Below the pieces are notes generated by a model. The model worked only from the letters and a program-made list of their open reading frames with translations, was not told the origin of the DNA and did no database searches. The translations under genes and the position numbers were made by a program. This document shows positions 1 through 6,157 of a stretch of 9,027 nt of DNA, piece by piece; position 1 is the stretch's first letter, and every line of letters starts with the position of its first letter. Origin of the DNA: Desulfobacterales bacterium (GTDB lineage Bacteria; Desulfobacterota; Desulfobacteria; Desulfobacterales; Desulfobacteraceae); NCBI GenBank assembly GCA_022361095.1, contig JAKSBO010000422.1, forward strand, positions 1 to 9,027, read 5' to 3'.

Positions 1-101
1 ATTTGTTTGAATGAAACGGAACCTGGGTCAGGCAATGGGCATGTCTCTCCATTTTCAAAAAGAACCGGGTTAATATGACTTGGGGAATCCAAGACACATG
101 G

Positions 102-338
102 TCAGCTCACTACCATTTCATTGGGCATGGGTGTTGTAATGAGATGCCTTGTATCACGGTCATGACGCTGGAGGTTCAGTTCCGTGGTCAGGCCCTATGC
201 ACCATAAATGGACATGGCGTTGTTTAAGGTTTTCAGGGTTACTTCCCTGGAAAACTTGTTCAGCATGAATGACTCGGTGATATAATCCACCCCGGCAGCA
301 GCTTTTTGTGCCATGTAGTAAAGGTAGTTTTTGTTTCT
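102..338 (-). pseudogene. acyl-CoA dehydrogenase C-terminal remnant
   Basis: Read on the minus strand in one frame from about 338 down to the TGA at 102-104, the translation gives a stretch with KAAAGVDYITE, then MLNKFSREVTLKTLNNAM, IYGA, an in-frame TAG at 195-197, and then GLTTELNLQRHDRDTR. This order (helical segment, xxAMxIxGxxGxxxExxxQRxxRDxR) resembles the C-terminal four-helix domain of acyl-CoA dehydrogenases, flavoproteins that oxidise acyl-CoA thioesters at C2-C3. The N-terminal and middle domains are missing, a second in-frame TAG lies at 339-341 at the upstream edge, and there is no plausible start, so this is a dead fragment. The family call rests on motif resemblance only. The 101 bases beyond it to the window edge contain an open minus-strand frame that I do not recognise. 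Confidence 0.5.
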
Positions 339-363
339 CTACAGGCCATATTTTCCATGACAT

Positions 364-787
364 TCCTCGGATTAATCTAATAATCTAGCGTTGATCCTGA
401 TCCGATCCCCAGGAACCGGAATCAGTACAGTACCGGTTTAATGACAACAAAGTAATTTGATGGGATAAAATCGGCCGAAAAAGCCCTGACAATAAATTAA
501 TTCCGGCTAATTTCCTGAACCGCCTTTAACAAATTCTTTCATCCCAATATAATTAAGGCCTTATGAGTCATAAATCTTTATATAACGAACAGTTAAAATT
601 TAACCGAATTTACAAATCGCGATTTTAGTAGTGAAAATCAAAAAAATAAACTGTACGAACGACCAGGTGAAAAAATAGGCAGGGTATTGGAATTCAATTA
701 TTGCTCTTTAGCTCAGGAAATTATCGTATCCTGAATGCCAAAAAGGAAAGGTGATAATCGTGGGGTTAATTAAAAAAGAGGTCACCT
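364..787. other. non-coding spacer between two pseudogenes
   Basis: This is about 420 bases of mostly A+T-rich sequence between two divergent gene remnants. I see no open frame with a ribosome binding site, no convincing hairpin terminator and no tRNA. A TTAAAATTTAACC element at 593-605 resembles similar strings at 2513, 2616 and 7373. A purine-rich AAAAAGAGG at about 774-782 could have been the ribosome binding site of the short-chain dehydrogenase remnant that follows. Confidence 0.5.
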
Positions 788-1107
788 ATGGAGCCATTTA
801 CGGGGAAGACAGCAGTTATTACAGGCGCTGCAAGCGGCATTGGGGTTGGTATCGCGTTACATTGCGCCCATGAAAATATGAAAATCGTTCCGGCGGATAT
901 TAAAGAAGAGGCCTGGGCCTGGCAAAAAAGCGATCATGGATAAAGGCGGGCAAGTGATTGCCGTCAAGACGGATGTTTCAAATTCCCAAGAGGGGGGAAC
1001 GGCCGGCGGAAAAGGCCGTTGCAGCTTTTGGGAATGTCGGTCTCATTTTCAACAATACAGGGGTGGCCAGGCGCTTCTTTCCCGGCTCGGGATTACCGCT
1101 GTGTTGA
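788..1107 (+). pseudogene. short-chain dehydrogenase/reductase (SDR) remnant, frameshifted
   Basis: The ATG at 788 opens a frame whose first residues include GKTAVITGAASGIGVGIAL, the Rossmann dinucleotide-binding TGxxxGIG motif of classical SDR oxidoreductases, preceded by a purine-rich AAAGAGG. The frame stops at TAA after 50 codons. The homology resumes in another frame with MDKGGQVIAVKTDVSNSQE (from 936), then shifts again just after 990 to give AEKAVAAFGNVGLIFNN and TGVA, the expected NNxG segment of the family. That frame ends at TGA 1105-1107. A further weak echo (FGIYVNGFYQ, about 1145-1175) fits the family's next conserved segment. The YxxxK catalytic part is absent. At least two frameshifts and a missing C-terminal half make it non-functional. 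Substrate cannot be judged. Confidence 0.8.
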
Positions 1108-1236
1108 AAAGATCGTCATGCCCGGATTAACCCTTAATTATAATTTTTGGAATTTATGTTAACGGTTTTTACCAGATAAACAAAGGCGAGACATTTCCCC
1201 TCAACGTTCTGAATTTTATTCTAAAAAATACAATTG

Positions 1237-1989
1237 CTATATCAGGCCGCATGATATCCCTATGGCAACGGCCTGGGCACGGTTGACCACATTCAACTTA
1301 GTAAAGATATTACTGAAATGAAATTTAATTGTACGTTCGGATATTCCCATGATCTGTCCGATTTCCCAGGAACTTTTTCCTTCTGTTGCCCATTTCAGGG
1401 TTTCAACTTCCCTTTCGGACAATTCCATTCGGATATTCTTTGTCTCTTTTTTAGGGGTTTTGATCCGCTTCAGGGCTTCCTGGATATGGGGCAAAACTGA
1501 GTGAAGGATAATGTACCAGTTGCCCGGAGTCTTCTCTTTTCCCGTATCCATTGCAATTATCATTTCCTGGGAATCCGGTCCCTTCGAATGGTTGGAAACG
1601 GCGATCCCGTTGTATATCCCGGCGTCTTGTGCGGTATGAAGGAAATTCATTGTTTTTTTATCATCCTTCCCGGCATCCAAACGCGCTTCTTTCCAGGTAA
1701 ACGGGTACCCATCCTTTTTTGTGCAGACAATAACCGGATCAACCTCGCAACAGTTATTATCTGTGTAAAACTTAGTCCATTCCGGACTAAAACCGTGGTT
1801 TATCCAGTCTAAAACAATTTGGGCATCCTTGGTTTTTTCCTTTACGGCGATTGCTGCCGCCCTGAAACTGATCAGTTCGCGGAGCCGGTCTAAAACCAAC
1901 GCAACGTCCCCGCGGCAGTCCACTGCCAGGCATTTGTAACTGATATCCAGAATGGCCTTGAGTTCATGTTTTGATAATTCTGAAAGCAT
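1237..1989 (-). CDS. LuxR-family quorum-sensing-type transcriptional regulator (LuxR solo)
   Basis: This is a 250-residue regulator with the classic two-domain LuxR/TraR layout. An N-terminal autoinducer-binding domain (about 20-170) carries W71, Y75, D84, W99 and G128. The W-Y-D-W spacing (+4, +9, +15) is the same as the ligand-contacting W57, Y61, D70 and W85 of TraR. The C-terminal LuxR helix-turn-helix (about 187-250) has LSEREVETLKW, GKSSWEIGQIMGIS and the NRAQAVAIGISCGLI end. The start at 1989 is preferred over an ATG ten codons upstream because GGGAGGGG lies just before it. No synthase gene is visible, so it is a solo: the ligand could be a self-made signal encoded elsewhere, a neighbour's signal or another molecule. 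It lies tail-to-tail with a decayed SDR gene, and its own codons are intact. A lux-box-like site lies about 90 bases upstream, which suggests autoregulation. The family is certain; the ligand is unknown. Confidence 0.93.
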   Translation of the reverse strand: MLSELSKHELKAILDISYKCLAVDCRGDVALVLDRLRELISFRAAAIAVKEKTKDAQIVLDWINHGFSPEWTKFYTDNNCCEVDPVIVCTKKDGYPFTWKEARLDAGKDDKKTMNFLHTAQDAGIYNGIAVSNHSKGPDSQEMIIAMDTGKEKTPGNWYIILHSVLPHIQEALKRIKTPKKETKNIRMELSEREVETLKWATEGKSSWEIGQIMGISERTIKFHFSNIFTKLNVVNRAQAVAIGISCGLI

Positions 1990-2048
1990 TTTAATCCCCT
2001 CCCAAACGAAAAAAGCCATGGTCCTTTACCACCGTCTTCAGACAACTG

Positions 2049-2089
2049 ATTAAAAGCATTCAAGGCCTTAACTGAAATTATTATCAGAT
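2049..2089 (-). promoter_or_regulatory. lux-box-like operator and possible promoter of the LuxR gene
   Basis: Positions 2070-2089 contain CTG-N10-CAG (CTG 2072-2074, CAG 2085-2087), the core spacing of LuxR-type boxes, with 7 of 10 half-site positions symmetric. On the minus strand a TTTAAT hexamer (complement of 2049-2054) lies just downstream and could serve as a -10. The box would then overlap the -35 position, as in LuxR-activated class II promoters. The -35 hexamer itself is poor, as expected for an activator-dependent promoter. The outer bases differ from the LuxR/TraR consensus, and short dyads occur by chance in A+T-rich DNA. Confidence 0.35.
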
Positions 2090-2367
2090 CAGCGTTTCGT
2101 TCTTTTTATGTATTTCCCCATGGCGGAACAGATTGCCACAAGAAAAAAAAGGAGGAGTCAAAAGAACGATCATGAATTAGCCCCAAAAAATAAAATTTAT
2201 AAGAAAAACAGGCATACAAAAGACGCCCTGCCTAGAATAGATATTTGCCGACAAACACTATTTCAAAGTAGGCAATGCCCGGAACCCGATTCCCCCGATG
2301 ACATGAACAGCCATATCAGCTATAGATGAAAGAGAGAAAACACCCCTCAAGCAAAAGGATGCGGCTC

Positions 2368-2466
2368 ATGGGACCCTTTATAGATAGATTCACAAATTTG
2401 GTCAAGGGAACTGTTTCCGGATTTGATCATAGTGTATTCAAGGGTAAAACCAATATCTATATATAA
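2368..2466 (+). pseudogene. 5' fragment of a multicopy mobile-type protein
   Basis: The ATG at 2368, with AAGGAT eight bases upstream, opens a 32-codon frame ending TAA at 2464-2466. Its translation includes PFIDRFTNLVKGTVSGFD and then VFKG. From memory, this resembles the N-terminus (FxxRFxxxVxGxxSGFDRxVFKG) of a large uncharacterised, often multicopy, transposase-like protein found in many Desulfobacterota and other environmental genomes. Only the first thirty or so residues survive, and the following sequence in all frames does not continue the homology. It is most likely a truncated copy left by recombination or deletion. The family resemblance is by eye and could be wrong. Confidence 0.4.
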
Positions 2467-2642
2467 ATCAGGAATTCACTGTGTGTAAGACCCAGATTTG
2501 AATTTTATTTATTTAAAATTTTACCTTTCGGGGAAGCCATGAGAGATCTGTTTTTTGCGCTTTGAAATATGGGTTCATCAAGTCGGCCAGTATATGGATA
2601 CAAATATTTCGAGAATTAAAATTTTTACCTAACTAACGGCCA

Positions 2643-2680
2643 TGGGCTGACTTGACATATCTGCTGCCAAGCACAGCCCA
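2643..2680 (+). repeat. hairpin repeat copy A
   Basis: TGGGCTG (2643-2649) pairs perfectly with CAGCCCA (2674-2680), and an inner CTTG (2651-2654) pairs with CAAG (2668-2671), giving an almost continuous 11-bp hairpin with a 13-base loop. The flanking sequence from about 2638 to 2690 aligns without gaps with copy B 230 bases further on, at roughly 33 of 51 positions. There is no U-tract after the stem, so it is not an obvious intrinsic terminator. It may be part of a structured RNA or a repeat element. Confidence 0.5.
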
Positions 2681-2872
2681 CAACAAAGCTTGAAAGATCT
2701 GAGTAACTTACCCAGACTTTCTTATAAAAAGAAATCAGGCAAAAGAGGTTGTTTTTCTATGGGAACTATTTAGATGCGGTGATGCAGGGCTTGAAATATC
2801 TATTGATTGACAAACAAGAATATCATAATTTATAAATTAGGAATTCTGAAATATTTTTCCGTAAAACAGCCA

Positions 2873-2910
2873 CGGGCTGATCCGGTCTATCAACACCGAG
2901 GCTCAGTCTG
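2873..2910 (+). repeat. hairpin repeat copy B
   Basis: CGGGCTG (2873-2879) pairs with CAGTCTG (2904-2910). Relative to copy A the basal pair is C-G instead of T-A, and two G-C pairs have become G-T wobbles, so all seven stem pairs are kept as RNA despite the differences. Inside, CGGT (2883-2886) pairs with ACCG (2895-2898) and forms a short upper stem. The copy lies about 95 bases upstream of the tupA start codon and upstream of the proposed tupA promoter. Confidence 0.5.
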
Positions 2911-2951
2911 CAACGCAATAAGAAAGTAATACAGCAGCTTATTGAAATTCT

Positions 2952-2980
2952 CTGACAAAAACACAACCATATTTCTTAAT
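2952..2980 (+). promoter_or_regulatory. possible sigma-70 promoter of tupABC
   Basis: CTGACA (2952-2957, one mismatch from the -35 consensus) is separated by 17 bases from CTTAAT (2975-2980, two mismatches from the -10 consensus). The start point would be near 2987, giving a short leader before the AAAGGAG ribosome binding site and the ATG at 3006. I see no perfect operator palindrome over it. The match is modest in an A+T-rich region, so confidence is low. Confidence 0.35.
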
Positions 2981-3005
2981 CCACCACTTAATTAAAGGAG
3001 AAAAA

Positions 3006-3839
3006 ATGAAACTTAGAAAATGCTTATCCGTATTGTTTGCCGTCCTCATAGGTCTATCCTGTGCTGTTTCAGTCCAAGCCGGTGAGAAAGGAGAGCTGGT
3101 GATGGCCACCACCACCTCCACAGACAACACCGGGTTACTTGATTACCTGATTCCTTTTTTTGAACAGGAGACCGGAATCTCACTGAAATGGACGGCAACG
3201 GGAACAGGCAAAGCCCTGAAACTAGGCCAGAACTGTGACGTGGATGTGCTGCTGGTCCATGCGCCACCGGCTGAAAAAGCATATATAGCGTCTAATTACG
3301 GAAAAGACCGGCGGGAAGTCATGTATAATGATTTTGTCATCATCGGTCCCAAGTCAGACCCGGCCGGCGTAAAAGACAAAAATATTTCCATGGCCCTGTC
3401 GGCCATCAAGGCCAAGCAAGCCTACTTCATGAGCCGGGGAGATGATTCGGGTACCAATAAAAAAGAGAAACTGCTCTGGAAAAATGCAGGCATTGCATTG
3501 CCGGACAAGGAACAATGGTACGTCCAGACCGGCCAGGGCATGCTGGCCACCATCAATATGACCCAGGAAAGAAACGGCTACACCATGACCGATCGCGGCA
3601 CCTATATCAAATACCAGGACCAGCAGGGCGGTGATGCACCTTTGACCGTGCTGGTGGAAGGGGACGATATCCTTTTAAACCAGTACTCGGTACTGACGCT
3701 GAATCCCCAAAACTGTCCCAAGGCCCAATATGATCTGGCGTTGAAATTTTCCGACTGGATGGCTTCGGAATCTGCCCAGAAGAAGATCGGCGGCTTCCGG
3801 CTTTTGGGCAAAAAACTGTTTATCCCAAATGCCAAATAG
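3006..3839 (+). CDS. tupA: tungstate ABC transporter, periplasmic substrate-binding protein
   Basis: This 277-residue protein begins with a Sec signal peptide (KLRK, hydrophobic core to about residue 22, likely cleavage after VQA25). The mature protein starts with the TupA hallmark ATTTST (34-39), the segment that lines the oxyanion site in this family. It continues with VDVLLVHAP (79-87), YNDFVIIGP (107-115) and SRGDDSGTNKKE (143-154), all characteristic of TupA rather than ModA or PstS. It captures tungstate in the periplasm and delivers it to TupB. The length is typical. The start is clear: AAAGGAG lies six bases before the ATG. It is the first gene of a tupA-tupB-tupC operon. A cysteine at position 19 lies in a poor lipobox (GLSC), so I favour a soluble periplasmic protein. 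Specificity for tungstate over molybdate is known for the family, not shown here. Confidence 0.96.
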   Translation: MKLRKCLSVLFAVLIGLSCAVSVQAGEKGELVMATTTSTDNTGLLDYLIPFFEQETGISLKWTATGTGKALKLGQNCDVDVLLVHAPPAEKAYIASNYGKDRREVMYNDFVIIGPKSDPAGVKDKNISMALSAIKAKQAYFMSRGDDSGTNKKEKLLWKNAGIALPDKEQWYVQTGQGMLATINMTQERNGYTMTDRGTYIKYQDQQGGDAPLTVLVEGDDILLNQYSVLTLNPQNCPKAQYDLALKFSDWMASESAQKKIGGFRLLGKKLFIPNAK

Positions 3840-3879
3840 CCGACATCGGACACCCGGTGTTATATGATAAAGGTCATCA

Positions 3880-4566
3880 ATGGCATTTCTCCTTGAAGGG
3901 TTTATTAAAGCGATCGAACTACTGATCGGAGGAGATAACTCCACCTGGTCGGCAGTTTCGGCCACAGTCCAGGCCTCGACCGGATCCATGCTGGTCAGCC
4001 TTTTAACCGGACTGCCCTGCGGGTTTATTCTGGGTTACTTTGATTTCAGATTCAAACGCCCCATAAGAACGATTCTGGATACGCTCCTGGCCCTGCCTAC
4101 GGTTTGTGTCGGATTGATTGTTTATGCGTTCATCTCCTCCAAAGGTCCTTTGGGAGAGATGGAACTCCTATTTACCCTGGCCGGTATTGCCGTGGGCCAG
4201 ACGATTCTGGCCTTCCCTGTGGTGACGGCCATCACCGCGTCCATCATAGAAAATATCGACCCTGCCCTGAAACTGACCCTGGTGTCCCTGGGGGCAGGGA
4301 AAAAAAATATCATTTTGACCTGCCTGTGGGAGGTCCGGTTTGGTATTCTTGTCGCCGCAGTTACGGCATACGGCCGGGTCCTTACCGAGGTGGGCATTTC
4401 CATGATTGTGGGCGGTAATATAAAATATCACACCCGGACCATGACCACGGCCATTGCCCTGGAAACCAACAAGGGCATGTTTGCCGACGGTATTGCATTG
4501 GGAATCGTTTTAATAATGATTGCATTTACGGTAAACCTAAGCCTCTCTTTCCTGCGGAAAAGGTAG
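3880..4566 (+). CDS. tupB: tungstate ABC transporter, permease
   Basis: This 228-residue integral membrane protein has about five or six hydrophobic spans (roughly residues 35-55, 68-90, 95-120, 150-178 and 200-222). The cytoplasmic EAA-like loop (LTLVSLGAGKKNIILTCLWE, about 131-150) docks the ATPase, as in ModB- and CysT-type permeases of the binding-protein-dependent transport superfamily. The segment GRVLTEVGISMIVGGNI is typical of TupB. It forms the membrane channel through which tungstate released by TupA passes. It starts 40 bases after tupA, with an AAAGG six bases before the ATG, and its stop lies only six bases before the tupC start, so the genes are co-transcribed. No defects are seen. 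Confidence 0.95.
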   Translation: MAFLLEGFIKAIELLIGGDNSTWSAVSATVQASTGSMLVSLLTGLPCGFILGYFDFRFKRPIRTILDTLLALPTVCVGLIVYAFISSKGPLGEMELLFTLAGIAVGQTILAFPVVTAITASIIENIDPALKLTLVSLGAGKKNIILTCLWEVRFGILVAAVTAYGRVLTEVGISMIVGGNIKYHTRTMTTAIALETNKGMFADGIALGIVLIMIAFTVNLSLSFLRKR

Positions 4567-4572
4567 TATGAT

Positions 4573-5604
4573 ATGACTTCTCCTGCATCTTTATACACCC
4601 TTTGCCGCATCTGCCACTACTACGGCAATCAAAAGGTGCTTGATATTGAAGAATTCAGCATCCCGGCGGGCAGCATATTGGGCCTGTCCGGGCCTAACGG
4701 CAGCGGAAAAAGCACCCTTTTAAAACTTTTGGCATTTGCCGTGGCCCCCAGCCGGGGAGAAATCCATTTCGGCGGCCGCAGGGAATTTCCCATGTCCGCC
4801 CGGGTTAGATCCAGGGTCACATTGATGACTCAAACCCCTTACCTGCTAAAACGTTCGGTCCTGGAGAATGTTGTCTACGGACTTAAAATCAGAAAAGAGA
4901 ACCAAAAGTTAAAACAAAGGGCAGCCCAGGCCATGGCTGCCGTGGGTCTGGATTTTGATAAGTTCCATAACAGGGCCTGGCACCAGTTGTCCGGCGGCGA
5001 AGCCCAGCGTGTGGCCCTGGCGGCCAGGCTGATCCTTGAGCCCCGGGCCCTGCTGTTAGACGAACCTGTGGCCAGTGTGGACGAACAAAGCGCCCGTCTC
5101 ATTCGCAGGGCGGCTTTGGCGGCCCGGGACAAATGGGGCTGCACCCTGATCGTTGTCAGCCACGATCTTGCCTGGCTCAATGCCTTCAGTGACATCCGGG
5201 TCTCCATGGAAAAGGGGCGAATCTTTTCAACCCACAAGGAGATCATACTTCCGCCGCCCTACCGGGCCGAAAAAACCGCCGGCACAGAGAGGTGGTTTTT
5301 GCCCGTGTCCGGCAACCGGCATATCAGTCTACCTGCCAAAACCGGGGAGACAGCCCTGATTCCCGCAGACAAAATCAATATCGTTCGGGATGCTGAAGAC
5401 GCATCCAACGAAAAAAATAAGATCCCGATTCTGATCACCCGAATGGCACTGGAACCTAAAACCGGCGGCATTGAAATTGACGTTGACACAAACGCGTTCA
5501 GACTGACCCTTCTGTTGTCAAAAGAGCAGGCCGGTGCATTGAATCTGCAACCGGGAAAAAAAACAACCATGGTTTTCAGTACCCGGGATATTTTCTGGCG
5601 TTAG
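4573..5604 (+). CDS. tupC: tungstate ABC transporter, ATP-binding protein with TOBE-like tail
   Basis: This 343-residue ATPase powers the transporter from the cytoplasmic face. All nucleotide-binding motifs are intact: Walker A GPNGSGKST (40-48), Q-loop Q87, signature LSGGE (139-143), Walker B ALLLDEP (159-165) and H-loop H197. After the roughly 215-residue ATPase core there is a long C-terminal extension, with ISLPAKTGETALIPADKINIV and then a beta-rich stretch containing ITRM, GGIEIDVD and GKKTTMVFSTRDI. This looks like a TOBE/Mop-type oxyanion-sensing domain as found in ModC. TupC proteins are often only about 230-250 residues, so this tail is notable and may give feedback inhibition by tungstate or molybdate. 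The ATG at 4573, six bases after the tupB stop, suggests translational coupling. An earlier ATG at 4568 is closed after two codons. Confidence 0.95.
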   Translation: MTSPASLYTLCRICHYYGNQKVLDIEEFSIPAGSILGLSGPNGSGKSTLLKLLAFAVAPSRGEIHFGGRREFPMSARVRSRVTLMTQTPYLLKRSVLENVVYGLKIRKENQKLKQRAAQAMAAVGLDFDKFHNRAWHQLSGGEAQRVALAARLILEPRALLLDEPVASVDEQSARLIRRAALAARDKWGCTLIVVSHDLAWLNAFSDIRVSMEKGRIFSTHKEIILPPPYRAEKTAGTERWFLPVSGNRHISLPAKTGETALIPADKINIVRDAEDASNEKNKIPILITRMALEPKTGGIEIDVDTNAFRLTLLLSKEQAGALNLQPGKKTTMVFSTRDIFWR

Positions 5605-5704
5605 CTCCTTTTCCAGCCCACTGCTGAAACCGTCATCAGCGGGGAAAGCATCTCCCTGGCAGAGAAGACCGTCCTTGATATTCGGACAGGAGAATTGACG
5701 GATC

Positions 5705-6061
5705 TTATCCAACCTTATCCTGGTACATCTTGATAAACCCATTGAGTTTATCTGCCCGGTCCTGCATGTGCCGGATCCACAGATTCAGAACCTCCCTGCC
5801 CTCGTCAGTGATGGTGTAAATCCGCTTGGCCGCCCCTGACCGTCCCGTATCCCATTGGGAGCTGAGCAGATTATCATCTTCCATTTGCCTTAAATGCCGG
5901 TAAATCATTCCTGGAGGCGCTGTGCCGTCAATGAAACCAAAGGTCTGAATGGTGGAAATCAGTTCATATCCGTATGAGGGGGCAGGTATCAGCCCAAGCA
6001 GGATAGAGGCTTGGATATAACGTTCCTGCCGGCCGGAACCAGGCGTGTTCTTTTGTACCAT
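5705..6061 (-). CDS. PadR-family transcriptional regulator
   Basis: This 118-residue protein is a single PadR-type winged helix. The first helices contain ASILLGLIPAPSYGYELI (18-35), the recognition helix region is PPGMIYRHLRQMEDDNLL (49-66), and the beta-wing is SGAAKRIYTITDEGREVL (75-92). A C-terminal helix (about 92-115) should mediate dimerisation. PadR proteins are usually dimeric repressors relieved by a small ligand or modulated through their dimerisation helix. The start is supported by AAGGAG six bases before the ATG. It is convergent with tupC, and it is divergent from a small basic protein gene across a spacer carrying a perfect 21-bp palindrome that overlaps the promoter of that gene and lies about 17 bases from its own start codon. 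Repression of both is therefore likely. The inducer is unknown. A link to tungsten is suggested only by position. Confidence 0.92.
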   Translation of the reverse strand: MVQKNTPGSGRQERYIQASILLGLIPAPSYGYELISTIQTFGFIDGTAPPGMIYRHLRQMEDDNLLSSQWDTGRSGAAKRIYTITDEGREVLNLWIRHMQDRADKLNGFIKMYQDKVG

Positions 6062-6071
6062 ATACAGCTCC

Positions 6072-6100
6072 TTGACATATATCCTTTAAGGATATATATT
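6072..6100 (+). promoter_or_regulatory. sigma-70 promoter of the small basic protein gene
   Basis: TTGACA (6072-6077) is a perfect -35 hexamer. Seventeen bases later TATATT (6095-6100) matches the -10 consensus at five of six positions. The predicted start is near 6107, about 50 bases before the ATG at 6158. The spacer between the two hexamers is almost entirely filled by the palindrome at 6077-6097, so a bound repressor would block RNA polymerase directly. Confidence 0.75.
6077..6097. promoter_or_regulatory. palindromic operator, probable PadR binding site
   Basis: ATATATCCTT (6077-6086) and AAGGATATAT (6088-6097) form a perfect 10-bp inverted repeat around a single central base. It lies between the -35 and -10 hexamers of the plus-strand promoter and within the leader or promoter region of the divergent PadR gene. 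A dimeric winged-helix regulator encoded next to such a site is the obvious candidate to bind it. Binding is inferred, not shown. Confidence 0.7.
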
Positions 6101-6108
6101 ACATTAAA

Positions 6109-6132
6109 AAATATGATAGTAATATCATATTT
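6109..6132. repeat. second palindrome in the PadR/small-gene spacer
   Basis: AAATATGATA (6109-6118) and TATCATATTT (6123-6132) form a perfect 10-bp inverted repeat with a four-base centre. It lies just after the predicted start point of the plus-strand transcript, between promoter and ribosome binding site. It may be a second operator or a weak A+T-rich leader hairpin. Its half-site differs from that of the first palindrome (TGATA rather than GGATAT), so it may be read by a different protein. Confidence 0.5.
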
Positions 6133-6157
6133 ATCCTTAACAATACAGGAGGCAGTC

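Larger units (their letters stand above)
2467..3005. other. A+T-rich non-coding region upstream of the tungstate operon
   Basis: About 540 bases lie between the gene fragment ending at 2466 and tupA, with no credible gene. The region contains two diverged hairpin copies (2643-2680 and 2873-2910), two related TTAAAATTT(T)TACC strings (2513-2525 and 2616-2629), and two similar ATAAATYAGGAATTC strings (about 2463-2477 and 2832-2846). Together these suggest that part of the region arose by repeat duplication. A possible tupA promoter lies at its end. Confidence 0.5.

Noticed and set aside
685..712. A sigma-54 promoter before the SDR remnant
   Set aside because: GG and GC elements are present, but 12 bases separate them instead of the required 10.
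2108..2329. A 73-codon plus-strand frame with a Lys/Arg-rich start
   Set aside because: There is no ribosome binding site before the ATG, composition is like the surrounding spacer, and no recognisable motif is present.
2860..2915. A c-di-GMP-I (GEMM) or molybdenum-cofactor riboswitch at hairpin copy B
   Set aside because: The string GCCACGGGCTGA resembles part of the GEMM core, but the other conserved helix with its GNRA loop and receptor is not present upstream, and I could not match the Moco motif. Only a covariance-model search could settle it.
3048..3064. TupA as a lipoprotein through Cys19
   Set aside because: The lipobox is poor (GLSC, with Gly at -3), while a normal signal peptidase I site (VQA) follows at residues 23-25.
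4104..5570. Several 60-123 codon frames overlapping tupB and tupC on both strands
   Set aside because: They are shadows of the strongly supported tup genes and lack initiation signals and motifs of their own.
5605..5704. A rho-independent terminator between tupC and the PadR gene
   Set aside because: Only a 4-bp dyad (GTCC/GGAC) without a T-run is visible, so no terminator is called.
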